Part shown: piece by piece, positions 54,801 through 55,892 of the stretch
Layout of the letters: every line of letters starts with the position of its first letter
Position numbering within the stretch: the stretch's first letter is position 1
Assembly: GCA_943736015.1 (NCBI GenBank)
Contig: OX031062.1
Location: 27,191,462 to 27,255,461 of the forward strand
Length of the DNA stretch: 64,000 nt
Source of the DNA: Tridacna crocea
Taxonomy: Eukaryota > Mollusca > Bivalvia > Cardiida > Cardiidae
Reading direction: 5' to 3'
Translations under genes and position numbers: made by a program
Notes under the pieces: model-generated
What the model saw: only the letters and a program-made list of their open reading frames with translations
What the model was told of the DNA's origin: nothing
Databases searched by the model: none

Positions 54801-55892
54801 TTGGTGTCTGTTACCATAAATGTCACTGTTGTAGATCCAGTTCGAAAAGTAGCTTCTTTATCTATTGCATACACTATTAAGTTATACTGTGTTTCTCTTT
54901 CATAATCAAGGGCAGCAATCAGCCTGATATCGCCTGTGTTACTGTCTATAGCAAGGTTTGAGTCTGTGTTTCCACTAAATATACTGTAAACAACAGTCCC
55001 TGTAAAAGTCAAAAGTTCAATCATTTTACTTTTTTTCGATCATTCATAGCCCTAATTGATGACCTCTTCATTAAGAAATGTTAAACATCATTCCTCTGGA
55101 TTATGGAACTATTCACATGGTATGTATTAATTGAGCAAATCATGCTTTTTCTGTCAAGATTCCAAACTCTAGTGAAACATTTTGTGAACTTTTCTACAGA
55201 ACAAACCTTACAGTGCTCTAAAATATAACAAGTACAGACACAGTGACCAAAAACCATCATTTTGGCCCCCTGCACCACACAGATTGGGAAATAAAAGGTA
55301 CTGTGGGATAAGAAGCAGCAAGCAGTAATGTTGCCTGTGGTATGATAATGGGCTAACTGTCCCAATTATCTTTTTGTCAGTCACAATGCTCTTTACCAAA
55401 TAACAAATTTCTGACTCATCAAAGATGACACTTTTTAATCTTGTAACAAACAGTTCAGAGTTTTAATGAGCTATACCGAGAAGGCACTTGAAAAGATTGT
55501 GGGATCAGGAGGTAATGCTGGTAACCAGCATTTTCTCCTTTACCTAAAATATTTTCAACCTTTCAAAGGAAGACTTTCAGTTTCTATGTAACATTTTACT
55601 CTGTTATCTGCTGACCCTTCCAATCTTGAGCAGTCTAAAATCTTGTTTTTCATAACAGGTTAAATGTGTCTCAAATAATGGAAAATCCCTTTATAAAAAT
55701 AGAAAACACATTTGGAAAAGCAGAAAGAGTTAAACCTTGCAGATTCTATCCATGAAATACAAGACCAACCTGCATCACTGATATCAATGTCAGTAGCTAC
55801 AACCATTCCAACAGTTGTTCCTATTGGCACATCTTCCGACTGGCTGAAAGTATAGGATGTCTGAGCAAATGCAGGAGTATTATCATTCACAT
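1400..55892 (-). CDS. Giant single-pass cadherin, at least 31 EC repeats, 22 exons visible (5' incomplete)
   Basis: Overall gene model; the exons are listed separately. Joining 22 exons through GT/AG junctions keeps one open frame of 3,663 residues that ends at TGA 1400-1402. The cadherin family is certain: DxNDN-type linkers, LDRE/LDFE and DxDxG motifs recur every 100-110 residues. Order from the N side: three six-EC cassettes, thirteen further linkers, a membrane-proximal region, one transmembrane helix and a proline-rich tail. By family knowledge such proteins mediate calcium-dependent adhesion or tip-link-like contacts at the plasma membrane; the partner is unknown. There is no catenin-binding tail and no EGF or laminin-G domain, which argues against classical cadherin and FAT. 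A Dachsous-, CDH23- or lophotrochozoan-specific giant cadherin is possible. The first visible exon starts in phase 1, so coding exons exist upstream, and I found none between 55.9 and 64 kb. No promoter was seen. Confidence 0.93.
1529..1713 (+). mobile_element. MITE-A copy 1
   Basis: Palindromic MITE with TTAA and a CCTTTTACC-type left end, 28 bp from the exon 22 acceptor. Both hairpin arms carry the same variant (GTTGG / CCAAC instead of GTGGG / CCCAC). Confidence 0.85.
1714..2098. other. Intron 21, right part: nothing recognised
   Basis: AT-rich sequence between MITE-A copy 1 and exon 21. No repeat or gene is seen. Confidence 0.4.
2099..2462 (-). CDS. Cadherin exon 21 (proline-rich cytoplasmic tail)
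   Basis: A 364-bp exon, phase 0 in and phase 1 out, with acceptor ATTGCAG/ACAAAG and donor CCAG/GTCTG. It encodes a basic, proline-rich disordered tail with PxxP stretches (KRLPPTHRPPVQRPPRLE) that could bind SH3 domains. Reading on past the donor gives only seven more residues before a stop at about 2076. Intron retention would therefore create a slightly different C-terminus. I prefer splicing, because exon 22 continues in frame to a plausible end. Confidence 0.88.
2463..3130. other. Intron 20
   Basis: AT-rich. A decayed MITE-A is visible near 2990-3105 (GGGAAAAGGAGAAAATGC with a weak right arm). Nothing else is recognised. Confidence 0.4.
3131..3210 (-). CDS. Cadherin exon 20 (cytoplasmic tail)
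   Basis: An 80-bp exon, phase 1 in and phase 0 out, encoding ANDTMNLSYDKKNLPPAVVA, then LPMPSA. The acceptor is TTTTCAG/CTGCA and the donor GCT/GTAAGC. It has no ORF of its own and was found by looking for a phase-compatible exon between 19 and 21. Confidence 0.75.
3211..3948. other. Intron 19, left part: nothing recognised
   Basis: AT-rich intronic sequence with homopolymer runs. No gene or defined repeat is seen. Confidence 0.4.
3949..4160 (-). mobile_element. MITE-A copy 2
   Basis: The core hairpin and both CTTTACCA-type ends are present. The TTAA is lost at both ends. Confidence 0.75.
4195..4305 (+). mobile_element. Partial MITE-A
   Basis: A hairpin-core remnant (AAAATACTGATAATCAGCAT) directly beside copy 2. 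The ends are lost. A still weaker remnant lies near 4425-4520. Confidence 0.45.
4557..4888 (+). mobile_element. Short element, AGAGCTGTCACTGAAT family
   Basis: It starts ACTAGAGCTGTCACTGAAT, has a GACAGACAGACTGATTCC block and ends in TATACTCC ... GGTATAAA, able to fold at the 3' end. The same start and end bracket the 28.92-32.37 kb element. Confidence 0.6.
4925..5140 (+). mobile_element. TIR element D, diverged copy
   Basis: The right end CCCTTTTTGTGTGTTGCAGGCT and internal GGATCAGC-type inverted blocks match the better copy at 50044-50295. The left end is eroded. Confidence 0.55.
5142..5362 (+). mobile_element. MITE-A copy 3, next to exon 19 donor
   Basis: TTAACCCATTACCACAC left end and full core hairpin. 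The right end is eroded and stops about 10 bp from the splice donor of exon 19. Confidence 0.85.
5373..5467 (-). CDS. Cadherin exon 19 (cytoplasmic tail)
   Basis: A 95-bp exon, phase 2 in and phase 1 out. It encodes TPARNRVEVADDDGGDTVAK, then NQFSTKNNTIM. The acceptor is TTTGCAG/CACGC and the donor a perfect GTAAGT. It was chosen because both junctions restore frame with exons 18 and 20. A MITE-A copy ends about 10 bp beyond the donor. Confidence 0.8.
5505..5655 (+). mobile_element. Partial MITE-A
   Basis: Core remnant (GAGAAAATCCTGGTTACCTG) and part of the right half, directly left of copy 4. Confidence 0.5.
5661..5887 (+). mobile_element. MITE-A copy 4
   Basis: A complete copy of about 227 bp. 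CACCCATTACCAC at left, TTTGGTGATAGGTTAA at right, core hairpin intact. Confidence 0.85.
6222..6430 (+). mobile_element. MITE-A copy 5
   Basis: TTAACCCTTTACCACAC left end, arms diverged (the loop region reads GATGCAGGCAAGAAGCA), right end GGGTAAAGGGTAA. Confidence 0.8.
6622..6839 (-). mobile_element. MITE-B copy 1
   Basis: Sister family bounded by TTAA, with TACCCCATAAGGCATTTCTA at left and GAGTAAAGGGTTAA at right. The core is GGTGAAAATGCTCATCATGA. Confidence 0.8.
6953..7142. repeat. Fold-back element (190-bp palindrome)
   Basis: The left arm starts GGGTCCATATTCACCAACC and the right arm ends ATTCTTAAGAATGGCTCGTG, then AATATGGACCC. The centre contains AGGACTTCTGATT and its complement AATCAGAAGTCCTG. 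A related half-copy lies near 48400-48510. Confidence 0.75.
7205..7393 (+). mobile_element. MITE-A copy 6, degraded, next to exon 18 donor
   Basis: Core ATACTGGTAATCAGTAT and a complete right half. It ends GTAAAAGAGATAA, about 9 bp inside the intron from the exon 18 donor. The left end is unclear. Confidence 0.7.
7403..7586 (-). CDS. Cadherin exon 18 (transmembrane exon)
   Basis: A 184-bp exon, phase 1 in and phase 2 out. It encodes ISWTQFAITRVEKYSDPDSD, then KPWIE, then a hydrophobic helix of about 25 residues (AGIAVLSVAAVIGVLLIGSL and VAYIIWY) followed by CRKP as stop-transfer. This fixes the topology: the EC repeats are outside and the tail is cytoplasmic. The donor is GGTC/GTGAGT. A degraded MITE-A ends about 9 bp into the intron. 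Confidence 0.92.
7655..7883 (+). mobile_element. MITE-B copy 2 (best copy)
   Basis: TTAACCCTTTACTCCATAA at left, TTATGGGGTAAAGGGTTAA at right. The core GGTGAAATTGCTCGTGACGA continues into a near-perfect right arm. Confidence 0.9.
7998..8223 (-). mobile_element. MITE-A copy 7
   Basis: TTAACTCTTTACCAAACGAC at left, intact core, right end TTTGGGAAAGGGTTTG. Confidence 0.85.
8340..8569 (-). mobile_element. MITE-A copy 8
   Basis: TTAA at both ends. The core has ATACTAGTTACCATCAT, so the right arm has drifted. Confidence 0.85.
8666..8893 (+). mobile_element. MITE-B copy 3
   Basis: The core GGTGAAATTACTCATCAAGA and its right arm are intact. Left end TTCACTCCATAGATAC has lost TTAA; right end GGGGTAAAGGGTTA. 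Confidence 0.85.
8894..9237. other. Intron 17, right part
   Basis: A decayed MITE-A right half is visible at about 9030-9180. Nothing else is recognised. Confidence 0.4.
9238..9386 (-). CDS. Cadherin exon 17 (membrane-proximal)
   Basis: A 149-bp exon, phase 2 in and phase 1 out, encoding SSVVRIYVIKDDTANEESE and an Ala-rich stretch (DEAYAITAADDAG). The acceptor is CCTATAG/ATCTT and the donor ACTG/GTATA. It has no recognised domain. Its place between exons 16 and 18 is supported by phase at both junctions. Confidence 0.85.
9556..9783 (-). mobile_element. MITE-A copy 9
   Basis: Complete, 228 bp, TTAA at both ends. Both arms have the CACTGTGGG / CCCACAGTG variant. Confidence 0.9.
10007..10127 (+). 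mobile_element. MITE-A right half
   Basis: It contains CTTCACAATACAAATTTCAC through to GTGTGGTAATGGGTTAA only. Confidence 0.65.
10243..10525 (-). CDS. Cadherin exon 16 (last EC to membrane-proximal region)
   Basis: A 283-bp exon, phase 1 in and phase 2 out, with acceptor TGCATAG/GTGTT and donor CTAT/GTATGT. It finishes the last EC (YLMYAAARDSGSP, then ATIRIDTYNP) and continues into a region with no cadherin motifs (SYLAIETAFLTQLTTVYQ, then AKRWCVV). In other giant cadherins such a juxtamembrane part can form a SEA- or ferredoxin-like fold. That fold is a guess here. Confidence 0.85.
10613..10806 (-). mobile_element. MITE-A copy 10, internally shortened
   Basis: TTAA at both ends. The right arm is mostly deleted after ACCAGCATTTTTATCTC. 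Confidence 0.8.
10985..11189 (+). mobile_element. MITE-A copy 11
   Basis: Intact core (AAATGCTGATAACCAGCAT), right end TTTGGTAAAGATTTAA, left end eroded. Confidence 0.75.
11532..11767 (-). mobile_element. MITE-A copy 12
   Basis: TTAA at both ends and intact core. Confidence 0.88.
11878..12106 (-). mobile_element. MITE-A copy 13
   Basis: Right TTAA kept, left end CAACTCTTTACCACACC. The arms carry CACTGTGGG / CCCACAGTG. Confidence 0.85.
12107..12474. other. Intron 15, right part: nothing recognised
   Basis: AT-rich sequence with no feature that I can support. Confidence 0.4.
12475..13721 (-). CDS. Cadherin exon 15 (1,247 bp, four linkers)
   Basis: It starts in phase 2 (TTTTCAG/CCATACATT), restoring the EC strand HTLVIYAADQGS, and ends in phase 1. 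Linkers are SDFNDNAP, EDVNDNSP, TDTNDNIP and GDANDNAP. Three of them have the DNxP form typical of well-bound calcium sites. The last EC, which starts here with DDCQVTVTTITATDADIG, is the most membrane-proximal and lacks a DRE motif. Confidence 0.95.
13929..14149 (-). mobile_element. MITE-A copy 14
   Basis: Diverged copy; the core TTCTGGTTACCACCAT is present. Left end ATCCCTTTGCCAAATG, right end GTGTGGTAAAGATTAA. Confidence 0.75.
14335..14570. mobile_element. Two truncated MITE-A fragments
   Basis: A left part (TTAACCTTTTATCAAACAAT, to about 14420), then an opposite-orientation left part (TCTAAATTCAAAGCATTTGC, about 14495-14570). Confidence 0.45.
14757..14985 (-). mobile_element. MITE-A copy 15
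   Basis: TTAA at both ends. Both hairpin arms carry AGTAGAAAATG / CATTTTCTACT, a matched change from the usual GGAGAAAATG. Confidence 0.9.
14986..15320. other. Intron 14, middle: nothing recognised
   Basis: AT-rich sequence without a recognisable feature. Confidence 0.4.
15325..16075. repeat. Unclassified element with repeated ATTCCTACTTTGCGCA motif
   Basis: The motif ATTCCTACTTTGYRCAGG and the palindrome ATTCCGGAAT recur in both orientations in the left 150 bp and the right 170 bp, around a middle of about 430 bp that lacks them. This suggests subterminal repeats of a DNA element. No transposase is seen. The right edge is about 50 bp from the exon 14 donor. Confidence 0.55.
16125..18786 (-). 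CDS. Cadherin exon 14 (giant 2,662-bp exon, eight linkers)
   Basis: An 887-residue exon with a phase 1 start (CAG/GGTCAG) and a phase 2 end (TCAAG/GTTTG). Linkers in order are INDINDNEP, TNINDVAP, TDINDNYP, VDPVNEHTP, SDVNDNYP, VATNDHAP, TDFNDETP and IDLNDNTP. Cys pairs occur in the first EC (PTC, VACTDID) and the third (PSC, PTCTDLD). The EC after TDFND has PTC plus a second Cys near its last strand. It ends inside an LDRES motif that exon 15 completes, which confirms the junction. It is longer than the cassette large exons by about four ECs. Confidence 0.95.
18886..18975 (+). mobile_element. Truncated MITE-A
   Basis: Left part only: TTAACCGTTTACCTGACAAT through ACATTGTGGGAC. Confidence 0.55.
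18985..19988. repeat. Degenerate tandem repeat, left part
   Basis: Loose repeats of blocks such as TTTACAAAGGGCAATAACTC, ATAGAGTTATGGTTCTTGTA and TTTGGAAGTTATGCC. It continues at 21219 after a beta element. Confidence 0.65.
19989..21218 (+). mobile_element. Helitron-like beta element, complete (1,230 bp)
   Basis: 5' end CAAGAGGGCCATGATGGCCC followed by GCTCCACTGGC. 3' end has the CTGGCC-TTC-GGCCAG hairpin then TGGAGCTAA. GCCAGTGGAGC at the 3' end is the exact complement of the 5' GCTCCACTGGC. The interior has a loose tandem organisation (GTAGCCCTAGGCCTTATGG every 150-180 bp). No coding capacity, so non-autonomous. It interrupts the degenerate tandem repeat without an evident target duplication. 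Confidence 0.75.
21219..21830. repeat. Degenerate tandem repeat, right part
   Basis: Continuation of the 18985-19988 repeat, with the same blocks (GGGCAATAACTTC, AAGTTATGCC). Confidence 0.6.
22170..22335 (-). repeat. Fragment related to the interior of the 35.4-kb hAT-like element
   Basis: The reverse complement matches 36.23-36.36 kb in order: a CATGGGTTTCC block with a poly-T run, GACTCTGATTGGACAATG, and CATGCCTGTTAATTTCTAGG. No termini are seen. Confidence 0.6.
22336..25000. other. Intron 13, middle: no gene seen
   Basis: Mostly unclassified. A decayed MITE-A hairpin lies near 22955-23080. GGGGACGATTTCTCC repeats lie at 23930-24060. A palindrome GGGAATCCCTTGAGAGGGAT lies at about 24612. 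The short ORFs here have no recognisable domain. Confidence 0.4.
23925..24127. repeat. GGGGACGATTTCTCC repeat cluster
   Basis: About five copies of a GGGRCGATTTCTCC-like block within 140 bp. Partly overlapping is a 22-bp direct repeat (ATAAACATAACACGGGCC within it) at 23997-24018 and 24106-24127. Confidence 0.6.
25270..25400 (+). repeat. 3' end of a non-autonomous element
   Basis: GGACAGACAGACGGACC, then CCAGTATACTCC and GTGCTGGTATAATC. This is the same 3' style as the elements ending at 4888 and 32369. Confidence 0.5.
25575..25802 (+). mobile_element. Short Helitron-like element, alpha-prime (228 bp)
   Basis: 5' end CAAGAGGGCCATTGGCCCTG, then GCTCACCTT. 3' hairpin TTAGCAC-TTC-GTGCTAA, then GGTGAGCTAA. 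Relative to the alpha elements, both hairpin arms and the 5' complement have changed together. Non-coding. Confidence 0.75.
26168..26396 (+). mobile_element. MITE-A copy 16
   Basis: Complete, TTAA at both ends, intact core. Confidence 0.9.
26470..26500. repeat. Trinucleotide microsatellite beside exon 13 donor
   Basis: GTG repeat (CAC on the gene strand) followed by GTT/GCT units. It starts about 10 bp inside the intron. Confidence 0.9.
26509..26631 (-). CDS. Cadherin exon 13 (fourth copy of the 123-bp exon)
   Basis: A 41-codon exon, phase 1 at both ends, with linker DVNDNDPVF and VGATDADIDLAG. The donor GCAG/GTAATAACATC is followed at once by a CAC/ACA trinucleotide run in the intron. It starts a fourth cassette that then departs from the pattern: the next exon is 2,662 bp, not about 1,415. 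Confidence 0.9.
26816..27078 (+). mobile_element. TIR element R, copy 1
   Basis: Ends ACATATGAGCTATG and its complement CATAGCTCATATGT, about 263 bp, non-coding. It lies in the intron just before the 123-bp exon, as does copy 2. Confidence 0.75.
27501..27729 (-). mobile_element. MITE-A copy 17
   Basis: A subfamily with core GAGAAATTGCTTGTTATGAG and CACTGTGGG arms. Right TTAA kept. Confidence 0.85.
27751..27942 (+). mobile_element. MITE-A copy 18, decayed
   Basis: TTAATCCTTTACTAAATC at left, GTCATGTGGTAAAGAGCC at right. The hairpin core is largely lost. Confidence 0.6.
28261..28419 (-). CDS. Cadherin exon 12 (cassette 3, 159 bp)
   Basis: A 53-codon exon, phase 1 at both ends. It is two codons longer than its counterparts in cassettes 1 and 2. 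It encodes GEYSISNTGEITTTVTFDRE, then VSDMGTTPSALSTTTTM. The acceptor is TTCTAG/GTGGA and the donor TCAG/GTTGT. Confidence 0.9.
28494..28762. mobile_element. MITE-A derivative with two like ends
   Basis: Both ends are of the CACATCATCCTGACTTTTAA type, facing inward, with rearranged middle sequence. This differs from the normal unlike ends. Confidence 0.6.
29262..31126 (+). mobile_element. Helitron-like alpha element 1 with 145-bp tandem array
   Basis: 5' end CAAGAGGGCCATGATGGCCC, then GCTCACCTGAG. 3' end AGCTCACC ... GAGCAC-TTC-GTGCTC, then AGGTGAGCTAA. The interior is about 12 units of a 145-bp repeat with blocks GACCTAGTTTTTGACCC, CATGACCCATTTTC and ATGTGGCCTCTAGAGC. Because 145 is not a multiple of 3, each strand shows staggered 71-residue pseudo-ORFs; none is a gene. 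Confidence 0.8.
32092..32219 (+). repeat. 3' hairpin of another Helitron-like family (gamma)
   Basis: ACGGACAGACAGACGG, then a hairpin CCTCCGCC-TAC-GGCGGGGG, then GATAA. The layout is stem, three-base loop, stem and short tail, as in alpha and beta. Confidence 0.5.
32412..32618 (-). CDS. Cadherin exon 11 (cassette 3, 207 bp)
   Basis: A 69-codon exon, phase 1 at both ends. It has the linker TDVNDFSP, the Cys pair PVC and QLTCTDADS, and the end TSGNTG. The donor ACAG/GTATT and acceptor AACAG/GTGCA match exon 3 closely. Confidence 0.92.
32659..32930 (-). mobile_element. MITE-A copy 19 with internal duplication
   Basis: TTAA at both ends. A block of about 44 bp starting at CACACAATGTTTTCAAAAGG is present twice in the right half (about 32814-32901), which explains the 272-bp length. 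Confidence 0.88.
32931..33306. other. Intron 10, middle: nothing recognised
   Basis: AT-rich sequence with a poly-C/poly-A run at 32960-32984. No feature is recognised. Confidence 0.4.
33307..33535 (-). mobile_element. MITE-A copy 20
   Basis: TTAA at both ends. Both arms carry the AGATTGTGGG / CCCACAATCT variant. It lies about 86 bp from the exon 10 donor. Confidence 0.9.
33621..35039 (-). CDS. Cadherin exon 10 (cassette 3 large exon, 1,419 bp)
   Basis: A 473-codon exon, phase 1 at both ends. It starts GAVIYTIASGDVDNKF. Linkers are TDVNDNAP, TDINDNTP, INFNDGIP and TNYNEHVP, so the third and fourth are again degenerate. The Cys pair PIC and NLVCNDSD is at the cassette-specific position. The donor CCAG/GTAAGA lies about 86 bp from a MITE-A. 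Confidence 0.95.
35175..35402 (+). mobile_element. MITE-A copy 21
   Basis: Intact core, right end TTTGGTAGAGAGTTAA, left end GAACCCTTTACCACAC. Confidence 0.88.
35448..36631. mobile_element. hAT-like non-autonomous DNA transposon (1,184 bp)
   Basis: Terminal inverted repeats TAGGGCTCCGTACCGGT (left) and ACCGATACGGAGCCCTA (right), one mismatch in 17. It is flanked by a perfect 8-bp duplication CATGTCAG (35440-35447 and 36632-36639). An 8-bp duplication and TAGGG-type ends are hAT hallmarks. ATCGATA-type motifs crowd both subterminal regions. No transposase ORF is present, so it would need an enzyme from elsewhere. Confidence 0.88.
36640..37985 (+). repeat. Old, diverged 145-bp-type array
   Basis: Recurrent GTGACCTAC/TTTTTGACC, AAAATGTGGCCTCTAGA and ACACAAGGTTTTTCTAAG blocks at irregular spacing, interrupted by a MITE-A. 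No termini. It ends just before exon 9. Confidence 0.7.
37391..37618 (+). mobile_element. MITE-A copy 22
   Basis: Complete, TTAA at both ends, inserted in the old 145-bp-type array. Confidence 0.9.
38079..38201 (-). CDS. Cadherin exon 9 (cassette 3, 123 bp)
   Basis: A 41-codon exon, phase 1 at both ends, with acceptor CTTTCAG/ATGAAAATG and donor AATG/GTAAT. The linker is DENDNIASF and the EC motif is VSATDADAENN. It opens the third cassette. Confidence 0.9.
38202..38880. other. Intron 8, left part: nothing recognised
   Basis: AT-rich sequence with short A-rich runs. No gene is seen. Confidence 0.4.
38881..39515 (+). mobile_element. Helitron-like beta element, 3' truncated
   Basis: 5' end AAAAAAGGCCATGATGGCCC, then GCTCCACTGGC. 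The interior matches the beta element at 19989 (GTAGCCCTAGGCCTCATGG). No 3' hairpin. Confidence 0.65.
39725..39877 (-). CDS. Cadherin exon 8 (cassette 2, 153 bp)
   Basis: A 51-codon exon, phase 1 at both ends. It encodes NAFTVSVSGEITVNAMLDRE and VADSGATPLTTTTTL. The donor is ACAG/GTTTG. It corresponds to exons 4 and 12. Translated beyond the acceptor it runs into intron, so the boundary is set by phase and homology. Confidence 0.9.
40215..40441 (-). mobile_element. MITE-A copy 23
   Basis: Diverged core (AATGCTGGTAACAAGCATTC), right end GGTAAAGGGTTAA. Confidence 0.8.
40442..41129. other. Intron 7, right part
   Basis: A decayed Helitron-like 5' end may be present near 40590, and a MITE-B-like hairpin (GAAATTGCCCACAGTGAGCA) at about 41010-41060. 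No gene is seen. Confidence 0.4.
41130..41336 (-). CDS. Cadherin exon 7 (cassette 2, 207 bp)
   Basis: A 69-codon exon, phase 1 at both ends, with acceptor TTATAG/TTGCC and donor ACAG/GTACA. It has the linker TDENDNTP followed by the Cys-pair EC (PSC and QLTCSDSD), ending KSGNTG. It corresponds to exons 3 and 11. Confidence 0.92.
41430..41658 (-). mobile_element. MITE-A copy 24
   Basis: Complete, TTAA at both ends, near-perfect hairpin at about 41540-41604. Confidence 0.92.
41659..42827. other. Intron 6, left part
   Basis: A decayed MITE-A right half lies at about 41800-41912. The rest is AT-rich with no recognised gene. Confidence 0.4.
42828..43142. mobile_element. Decayed MITE-A derivative
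   Basis: Core AAAATGGTGGTAACCATCAT and a right half are readable, with a foreign or rearranged left part. Confidence 0.5.
43162..43388 (+). mobile_element. MITE-A copy 25
   Basis: TTAA at both ends. Core variant GAGAAATTGCTCATAACAAG, as in copy 17. Confidence 0.88.
43389..44073. other. Intron 6, right part: no gene seen
   Basis: It contains an ACACAC run at 43728-43752. A 113-codon plus-strand ORF has no recognisable domain. Confidence 0.4.
44074..44301 (-). mobile_element. MITE-A copy 26
   Basis: Complete, TTAA at both ends, about 35 bp from the exon 6 donor. A TCTGCAAATGC remnant of another copy abuts its left side. Confidence 0.9.
44337..45758 (-). CDS. Cadherin exon 6 (cassette 2 large exon, 1,422 bp)
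   Basis: A 474-codon exon, phase 1 at both ends. It starts GTISYTLSSGNVDSKF and has linkers INDKNDNTP, IDVNEAAP, TDANDEAP and TSINDNPP. The Cys pair (PAC and SITCTDADS) sits in the same EC as in exon 2. A MITE-A copy starts only about 35 bp beyond its donor. Confidence 0.95.
45843..45870. repeat. AG dinucleotide microsatellite
   Basis: About 14 AG units in the intron upstream of exon 6. Confidence 0.95.
45900..46126 (-). mobile_element. MITE-A copy 27, decayed
   Basis: Both end regions are readable (CTAGACCACATAATTTTAGA; GTTATGTGTTAAAGGG). The core is eroded. Confidence 0.6.
46481..46707 (-). mobile_element. MITE-A copy 28
   Basis: Complete, TTAA at both ends, CACTGTGGG / CCCACAGTG arms. 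Confidence 0.92.
46975..47073 (-). mobile_element. MITE-A right half
   Basis: From AATGCTGGTTACCATGAAT to GGTAAAGGGTTAA only. Confidence 0.65.
47163..47285 (-). CDS. Cadherin exon 5 (cassette 2, 123 bp)
   Basis: A 41-codon exon, phase 1 at both ends, with acceptor CTTCCAG/ATTTAAATG and donor GCAG/GTCTG. It supplies the linker DLNDNSPSF and the motif VMATDADSGSAG. Its length is identical to the other three copies of this exon. It opens the second cassette. Confidence 0.9.
47378..47855 (+). mobile_element. TIR element R, copy 2, interrupted by a MITE-A
   Basis: Left end AAATGAGCCATGCTC, body as in copy 1 (GCTTAACGCATCTCTGTGA; CAACTGAGTCATAAGGCAG), right end TATAGCTCACAATAT after the MITE at 47598-47826. 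Confidence 0.7.
47598..47826 (+). mobile_element. MITE-A copy 29
   Basis: TTAA at both ends. Both arms carry GTTCGAAAAG / CTTTTTGAAC in place of GTGGG / CCCAC. It is nested in element R copy 2. Confidence 0.92.
47856..48584. other. Intron 4, right part
   Basis: No gene. A half of the fold-back element seen at 6953-7142 lies at about 48400-48510 (CACAACTTCTGATTGGCTAA). Confidence 0.4.
48585..48812 (+). mobile_element. MITE-A copy 30, next to exon 4 donor
   Basis: Left TTAA, near-complete core, right end GTTTGGTAAAGAG about 12 bp from the exon 4 donor. Confidence 0.85.
48825..48977 (-). CDS. Cadherin exon 4 (cassette 1, 153 bp)
   Basis: A 51-codon exon, phase 1 at both ends. It continues the EC from exon 3 with GSFTISTTGEVTVV, PDRESLDSF and VIDGGTPALT, and ends just before the next DxNDN. 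The donor is ACAG/GTAAAAA. A MITE-A copy ends about 12 bp inside the following intron. It is too short for a simple ORF search, so I placed it by homology to the exons at 39725 and 28261 and by phase. Confidence 0.9.
49282..49496 (+). mobile_element. MITE-B copy 4
   Basis: Core GGTGAAATTGCTCGTGACGG with an intact right arm. Right TTAA kept, left end eroded. Confidence 0.85.
49497..49765 (-). mobile_element. TIR element R, copy 3, inverted
   Basis: The reverse complement matches copies 1 and 2: left ATATGAGCTAATCTC, CTGCAAAAAGTAATGACTCA, right AAAGAGCATGACTCAAATG. Confidence 0.6.
50044..50295. mobile_element. TIR element D (252 bp)
   Basis: Ends AGCCTGTAACACGCAAAAAG and TTTTTGTGAGTTACAGGCT are inverted repeats. 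Inside, GGATTAGCCCGCGCAG and CAGGCTAATCC form further inverted blocks. A diverged copy lies at 4925-5140. Confidence 0.75.
50328..50473 (-). mobile_element. MITE-A, left part only
   Basis: From CACCAACCAACAAAATTTTA to AATGCTGGTTATCACC, where other sequence begins. Confidence 0.65.
50500..50935. mobile_element. Fold-back element with long hairpin
   Basis: A perfect-to-good hairpin at about 50510-50605, whose arms include CCATCGGTAATATTTTCA and GAAAATATTACCGATGG around GTGGC-ACA-GCCAC. The far end (GTGAAATAAATTCACATC) is complementary to the start (GATCGAAATTTATTTCATC), so the whole may be one TIR element. Confidence 0.55.
51040..51257 (+). mobile_element. MITE-A copy 31, decayed
   Basis: Left end ATTACCAAACAATCCC, core drifted, right end GTTGTAAAGAGTTA. 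Confidence 0.65.
51479..51672 (+). mobile_element. MITE-A copy 32, shortened
   Basis: TTAACCTTTTACCAAAC at left, core AATGCTGGTAAACAGCATAT. The right half is deleted in part. Confidence 0.8.
51673..51892 (-). mobile_element. MITE-A copy 33, decayed
   Basis: It directly abuts copy 32. Ends CTCTTTACAAGACAAC and TTGGTAAAGGGC are readable; the core is drifted. Confidence 0.65.
51942..52148 (-). CDS. Cadherin exon 3 (cassette 1, 207 bp)
   Basis: A 69-codon exon, phase 1 at both ends, with acceptor TTCTCAG/GTGCT and donor ACAG/GTATC. It ends one EC, carries the linker TDVNDVTP and starts the next EC, which has the Cys pair PVC and QLTCSDGD. It ends in NSGNTG, the usual position before the F-x-I/L strand. 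The exons at 41130 and 32412 are the same length and aligned in content. Confidence 0.93.
52149..52716. other. Intron 2, left part: nothing recognised
   Basis: AT-rich sequence with short TA and CA runs. No gene is seen. Confidence 0.4.
52717..52945 (-). mobile_element. MITE-A copy 34
   Basis: TTAA at both ends. The arms are partly drifted. Confidence 0.88.
53249..53475 (-). mobile_element. MITE-A copy 35
   Basis: Complete, TTAA at both ends, about 115 bp from the exon 2 donor. Confidence 0.92.
53590..54999 (-). CDS. Cadherin exon 2 (cassette 1 large exon, 1,410 bp)
   Basis: A 470-codon exon, phase 1 at both ends. It completes the EC started in exon 1 (GTVVYSIFSGNTDSN), holds three whole ECs and starts the next. 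Linkers in order are TDTNDVKP, TDVNEVGP, TNSNDGTP and TNYNDFPP. The last two lack the leading acidic residue of the calcium motif. The EC after the first linker carries a Cys pair (PNC and TVTCTDTD). Its nearest relatives are the large exons at 44337 and 33621. Confidence 0.95.
55000..55388. other. Intron 1, left part: nothing recognised
   Basis: AT-rich intron sequence. No repeat is recognised. Confidence 0.4.
55389..55662 (+). mobile_element. MITE-A copy 36, decayed
   Basis: Core GTAATGCTGGTAACCAGCAT with drifted arms. The ends are unclear. Confidence 0.6.
55770..55892 (-). CDS. Cadherin exon 1 of window (cassette 1, 123 bp)
   Basis: A 41-codon exon with acceptor TTTTCAG before ATGTGAATGAC and donor CAG/GTTGG. 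It begins with a complete DVNDN calcium linker (the first base of the Asp codon comes from the upstream exon) and holds the first strands of one EC repeat, including PAFAQTSYTF and VVATDIDI. It is phase 1 at both ends. It matches the 123-bp exons at 47163, 38079 and 26509 in length, phase and content, so it is the first exon of the repeated cassette. The exon that should precede it is not visible. Confidence 0.9.
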
